Origin: Neolewinella agarilytica
GTDB lineage: Bacteria; Bacteroidota; Bacteroidia; Chitinophagales; Saprospiraceae
Direction: 5' to 3'
Assembly: GCF_900110645.1 (NCBI RefSeq)
Contig: NZ_FOFB01000009.1
Coordinates: 132,517-196,516, forward strand
Length of the DNA: 64,000 nucleotides
The translations under genes and the position numbers were made by a program. Position 1 is the first letter of the stretch; every line of letters begins with the position of its first letter. The notes under the pieces were generated by a model. That model saw only the letters and a program-made list of their open reading frames with translations. It searched no databases and was not told the DNA's origin. This document shows positions 61,169 through 64,000 of the stretch, piece by piece.

Positions 61169-62542
61169 TCAAAGCACTAACAGCTTAGCTATCAGCAGCA
61201 GCCCAATACCGATGGGGATGATGTACTTGTAGGCAATCGTCAGGCGGCTGCGCCACGCAGCCGATACGGTATGCCCGCCGATTTCGAGTTCGGCGAAGAA
61301 GCCGTCCAGCGTCCAGCGGCGCAACAGGTAAATACAGAGCAGTAGTGTACCGACCAGCAGTAAGATGCTGCCAAACCATTCCAGCAGGAAGTTGAAGTAA
61401 CCCATGCCGGGGTCACCCATGCCGGCGAAGTTGGTCAGCCACGCCGGGCCGTCGCTGGCACAGGAAATAACGACGGGAACGGCGAGCAGAAAAACCAGCC
61501 CGCCCAGGGCAAAGCCCGTTACCCGCCGAGACCAGCCCCGCTGCGTCGTCAGAGCCCGCAGCGCGGGCTCAAAGAGGGATACCGCTGAGGTGAGGATAGC
61601 TACCCCGAGCAGAATGAAGAAGGTAAGCCCTACCCACTGACCCGCAGCGCCGTATGTCTTGAATATCTCCACCAGATTAATGAACACCAGCGGCGGGCCA
61701 CCGTAAATGTCCCCCTCGATATTACCGAGCAGTGGCACGACGAGCAGTGCCCCCAGGATGGCCACTACCGTGTCCAGATGAACGATGGTTGGCGCATGAT
61801 CGAGCACATTCGCCTGGCGGTCCAGGTGTGCCGCGAAGGTGAGCATGGAGGCCGCCCCCAGCCCGAGGCTGAAGAAGGCCTGCCCCAGGGCATGCAATAT
61901 ACCCAGCTCTCCGCTTTCGGTGGGGAGGAAGAGGGCTTCCCAGTCGAAGCGCAGCAGATTCCAGTAGTCTACCGCTTCCGGGCGGAGCAAAGGCAGGGAG
62001 ATGATCAGAAAGAGTACCAGCAGCACCAGCATCGGCATGGCGAATTTGCTCAATCGCTCGATACCCCGCCGGAGCTCGCTGGAAGAAATGACGGCCACGA
62101 TGGCCGTGAACAAGCCCGTAAACAACAGGGCCCGGTTCATTGTCCCGATCGCCGCGCCGAAGGCGGGGCCTGCGGGCGTAGAAGAAAGCGTCGCGTAGTC
62201 CGTCAGGTACTGCCAGACATAATCCAGCGTCCAGCCGGCCAGCACCAGGTAAAAGCTGGCGACCATGATGGCCGTTATGATTCCCAGTCTGCCGATCCAG
62301 GCCCAGCCCGGCCCATCGTCTTCTCCGCGGAAAGCATCTATGGCGTCCGTTCCACTACGCTTGCCCAGGGCGTTTTCCAGAATCATCAGCGGTATGCCCA
62401 TCAGCAGGGTAAAGCCCACGAATGCCAGCACGTAGGCACTGCCGCCAAAGAAGTGAACCCGGTAGGGGAAGATGACCAGGTTAGCGACGCCGATGGCGGC
62501 GCCGGCGGAGGCTAGAATGTGACCGGAGCGGGAGAAGGACAT
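61169..62542 (-). CDS. Neurotransmitter:sodium symporter (NSS/SNF) family transporter
   Basis: 457 residues. The first helix (SRSGHILASAGAAIGVANLVIFPYRVHFFGGSAY) carries the NSS pattern GAAIGxxN...FPY with the unwound sodium and substrate site. About eleven to twelve helices follow, including FFSLGLGAASMLTFAAHLD in the position of helix 6. Bacterial members (LeuT, MhsT, TnaT) import amino acids with Na+. The WR of the usual NIWRFPY is replaced by LVI. Monocistronic, with minisatellite DNA upstream. Confidence 0.88.
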   Translation of the reverse strand: MSFSRSGHILASAGAAIGVANLVIFPYRVHFFGGSAYVLAFVGFTLLMGIPLMILENALGKRSGTDAIDAFRGEDDGPGWAWIGRLGIITAIMVASFYLVLAGWTLDYVWQYLTDYATLSSTPAGPAFGAAIGTMNRALLFTGLFTAIVAVISSSELRRGIERLSKFAMPMLVLLVLFLIISLPLLRPEAVDYWNLLRFDWEALFLPTESGELGILHALGQAFFSLGLGAASMLTFAAHLDRQANVLDHAPTIVHLDTVVAILGALLVVPLLGNIEGDIYGGPPLVFINLVEIFKTYGAAGQWVGLTFFILLGVAILTSAVSLFEPALRALTTQRGWSRRVTGFALGGLVFLLAVPVVISCASDGPAWLTNFAGMGDPGMGYFNFLLEWFGSILLLVGTLLLCIYLLRRWTLDGFFAELEIGGHTVSAAWRSRLTIAYKYIIPIGIGLLLIAKLLVL

Positions 62543-62662
62543 GAGTGAATGGGGGAATGAAAGGAATGAGTGAATGGGGGAATGAAAGGAATGAGTGAAT
62601 GAAAAGGATGAGTGAATGGGGGAATGAAAAGAATGAGTGAATGAAAAGAATGAGTGAATGGG
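62543..62662 (+). repeat. GAGTGAATG/GGAATGAAAGGAAT minisatellite
   Basis: Units GAGTGAATGGGGGAATGAAA and shorter forms, the inverse complement of the array at 1441-1503. It fills the gap between two minus-strand genes. Confidence 0.92.
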
Positions 62663-62672
62663 GTGGTGAAAC

Positions 62673-63137
62673 CTAATGGTCTTTCAGCAGGTCGATGATG
62701 GCTTCTCCGGTTTTCAATAATTGCTGTTTCAGCGTATCCACTTTTGCGGAGTCCAGATCCGTAAATATAGGTTGCTGACGCAGCATACTTTTGTGCAAGG
62801 TATCTCCATTTTGTAAAGGGGAGCCTTCCTGAGAGTTATTAATGACAATTGTTTTAGCGCCTGAAAAGCTAAGGGTACTGGCGATGAAGTCGGCCTCGTC
62901 GCCAATGGGGAATTCCGGGTCAATGGCCAGGCCCAGCCATACGGTTCTGTTCTCCAGCTCGATGGTACTCACCGTGCCGATGGGCAGGCCACTTATCACA
63001 ACGGGAGTGCCGGTTTTAATACCGGAGGCGTTCTGCGTGGAGACGTAAATCAGATCTTGTGATTGACAGGAGTAGAGACAGACTGTTATGAGTAAGCCAA
63101 TACCTCTCAAAAGGGTACTCTTTAAATAATTAGCCAT
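62673..63137 (-). CDS. MCE (MlaD-like) domain lipoprotein
   Basis: 154 residues, lipobox LYSC at ~23. Residues ~30-115 form an MCE domain: LIYVSTQNASGIKTGTPVVISGLPIGTVSTIEL and FIASTLSFSGAKTIVIN. MCE domains form hexameric rings that carry lipids between membranes (Mla, Pqi, Yeb systems). Here a single small domain is anchored as a lipoprotein with no ABC transporter genes beside it, unlike the usual mla operon. Confidence 0.75.
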   Translation of the reverse strand: MANYLKSTLLRGIGLLITVCLYSCQSQDLIYVSTQNASGIKTGTPVVISGLPIGTVSTIELENRTVWLGLAIDPEFPIGDEADFIASTLSFSGAKTIVINNSQEGSPLQNGDTLHKSMLRQQPIFTDLDSAKVDTLKQQLLKTGEAIIDLLKDH

Positions 63138-63259
63138 TTGTACTAGCTTGTTGTAAACACCTAAAGGGATTAGGATGATAGAATCGGGCCAGGACCTTGT
63201 AGCGTCCCGAAGGGACCTGCGAGCGTCCTTACGGGGTATATACCCGCCCAGCGGTTGGC

Positions 63260-64000
63260 TTACCTCCCCTCATACTCTCTGATCCACCGCAACGCCAATA
63301 TTGCCGCCGGCCCCACCATACTTCCGTGATCAAATCCGCCGAGTTCATGTAGTTCGGCGTGCTGGTGGCCACTTAGCTTGAGCATTCGCCAGAAGTAGGC
63401 GTTTTCCTCGTAGCGGCCGAAGAGTTCGAGCTCGCGGTCGCCGGTGATGAGGACGATGGGCAGGTCGCTGATGCGCAGGTGAGCGATGGGGGCGAAGCGG
63501 TCCACAACGACGTCGTTCCAGGCCAGACCGCGCGCTTTGCGCGGGGTGAAGTGAGTGATGGTGTGTCCGGAAAAAGGAATCAACCCGGCGAGACTGTCGG
63601 GGTGCTCGCCGAATTCGGCGAGGTAGGTGGTGTCCAGCCCGATCATACTCGTCAGATAACCACCGGCGCTGTGGCCGCTGACGTAGATGCGGCTCGGGTC
63701 ACCACCCCAGCGTTCGATGTTTTGCATCGTCCAGGCGACAGCAGCGGCGGCGTCCTGGGTGTAGACCGGGTTTTGCACCTTCGGGTGCAGGCGATAGTTA
63801 GCGGTTACCACGGCGATACCCTGGTTCTTCCAGGCGTTGAGGAAGTGCTTTTGGCCAAACTCCAACCCGCCGCCGTGGAAATAGACGATGGTGGCGAAGC
63901 CAGTCGTGTCTTCTGGAATGTCAATGTCGAGTTTACAGCGTTCCATGGCGTAGGCGTCCGTAGCGTCCGGCCGGTAGGAAATGCCGTGATAAATGCCGGA
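63260..64000 (-). CDS. Alpha/beta hydrolase, esterase/lipase (partial, 5' end outside window)
   Basis: The frame runs past the ATG at 63946 to the right edge (18 more codons, ending GISYRPDATDAYAM), so the true start lies outside. Features of the hormone-sensitive-lipase/BD-FAE esterase group: oxyanion motif YFHGGGLEFG, nucleophile in YVSGHSAGGYLTSM, Asp in LITGDRELELF and His in GGFDHGSM. It hydrolyses small esters, perhaps acetyl or feruloyl groups on carbohydrate. The spacer 63138-63259 has GCGTCC/GGACC hairpin words. Confidence 0.85.
   Translation of the reverse strand, partial: SGIYHGISYRPDATDAYAMERCKLDIDIPEDTTGFATIVYFHGGGLEFGQKHFLNAWKNQGIAVVTANYRLHPKVQNPVYTQDAAAAVAWTMQNIERWGGDPSRIYVSGHSAGGYLTSMIGLDTTYLAEFGEHPDSLAGLIPFSGHTITHFTPRKARGLAWNDVVVDRFAPIAHLRISDLPIVLITGDRELELFGRYEENAYFWRMLKLSGHQHAELHELGGFDHGSMVGPAAILALRWIREYEGR

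Noticed and set aside
62543-62662. Plasmid or phage origin iterons
   Set aside because: The units are too degenerate, no replication initiator gene is near, and the same words occur in an ordinary spacer at 1441-1503.

Overview
The window looks like a piece of chromosome from a free-living, gliding-type member of the Bacteroidota, most likely Saprospiria/Lewinellaceae. The evidence is: several large secreted proteins ending in type IX secretion (T9SS) C-terminal sorting domains; promoters of the Bacteroidota form TTG-N19/20-TAnnTTTG; a zinc-free ribosomal protein L36; a GldN-like protein; and a moderately high G+C. The species is an inference, because no rRNA is present.

Layout. 1-3.9 kb (minus strand): the start of an adaptor-like protein with an effector-associated domain (runs off the left edge), a GT-C type membrane glycosyltransferase and an orphan ParA ATPase. 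4.2-9.3 kb: map, then infA-rpmJ-rpsM-rpsK-rpsD-rpoA-rplQ, with a structured rpsD-rpoA spacer and a terminator after rplQ. 9.5-15.9 kb: a four-gene block of sigma factor, membrane TPR/anti-sigma-like protein, secreted subtilisin and a secreted, membrane-anchored TPR-CHAT (caspase-fold) protein. 16-26 kb: astacin-like protease between two ~150 bp direct repeats, a second GT-C glycosyltransferase, GNAT, DNA polymerase IV, and an AT-rich pair of T9SS surface proteins (M43-type metalloprotease with dockerin- and cohesin-like parts, plus a partner). 26.8-37 kb: DegT/DnrJ aminotransferase, membrane proteins, a tRNA-Ala(GGC) beside a GIY-YIG nuclease with tRNA-like duplications, DUF1573, a LytTR membrane regulator and pruA. 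37.1-38.4 kb: a REP-associated tyrosine transposase bracketed by its own repeats. 38.6-46.2 kb: a compact locus, probably for beta-1,3-glucan, with two glycoside hydrolases, a GH149/GH94-like phosphorylase and a GPH symporter, and no SusC/SusD. 46.3-51.3 kb: GldN-like protein, T9SS-exported endonuclease I, lipoprotein, membrane protein. 51.8-56.3 kb: two paralogous AraC regulators around a DUF779-aldehyde dehydrogenase pair. 56.7-64 kb: hydrolases, a DUF885 peptidase, EamA and NSS transporters, an MCE-domain lipoprotein and a partial esterase.

The most distinctive property is the spacer DNA. A short interspersed repeat (TTTGCACCTGCG, 2-4 nt, GCGCC; at least 14 recognisable copies) lies next to genes with its GCGCC end towards the gene, and sometimes inside coding sequence. 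There are also minisatellites of several kinds, a ~220 bp nested palindrome, a family of long perfect hairpins, and a four-copy two-hairpin repeat. The most interesting candidate systems are the sigma/TPR/subtilisin/CHAT block, the tRNA-GIY-YIG module, the transposase with its REP arrays, and the polarised interspersed repeat.
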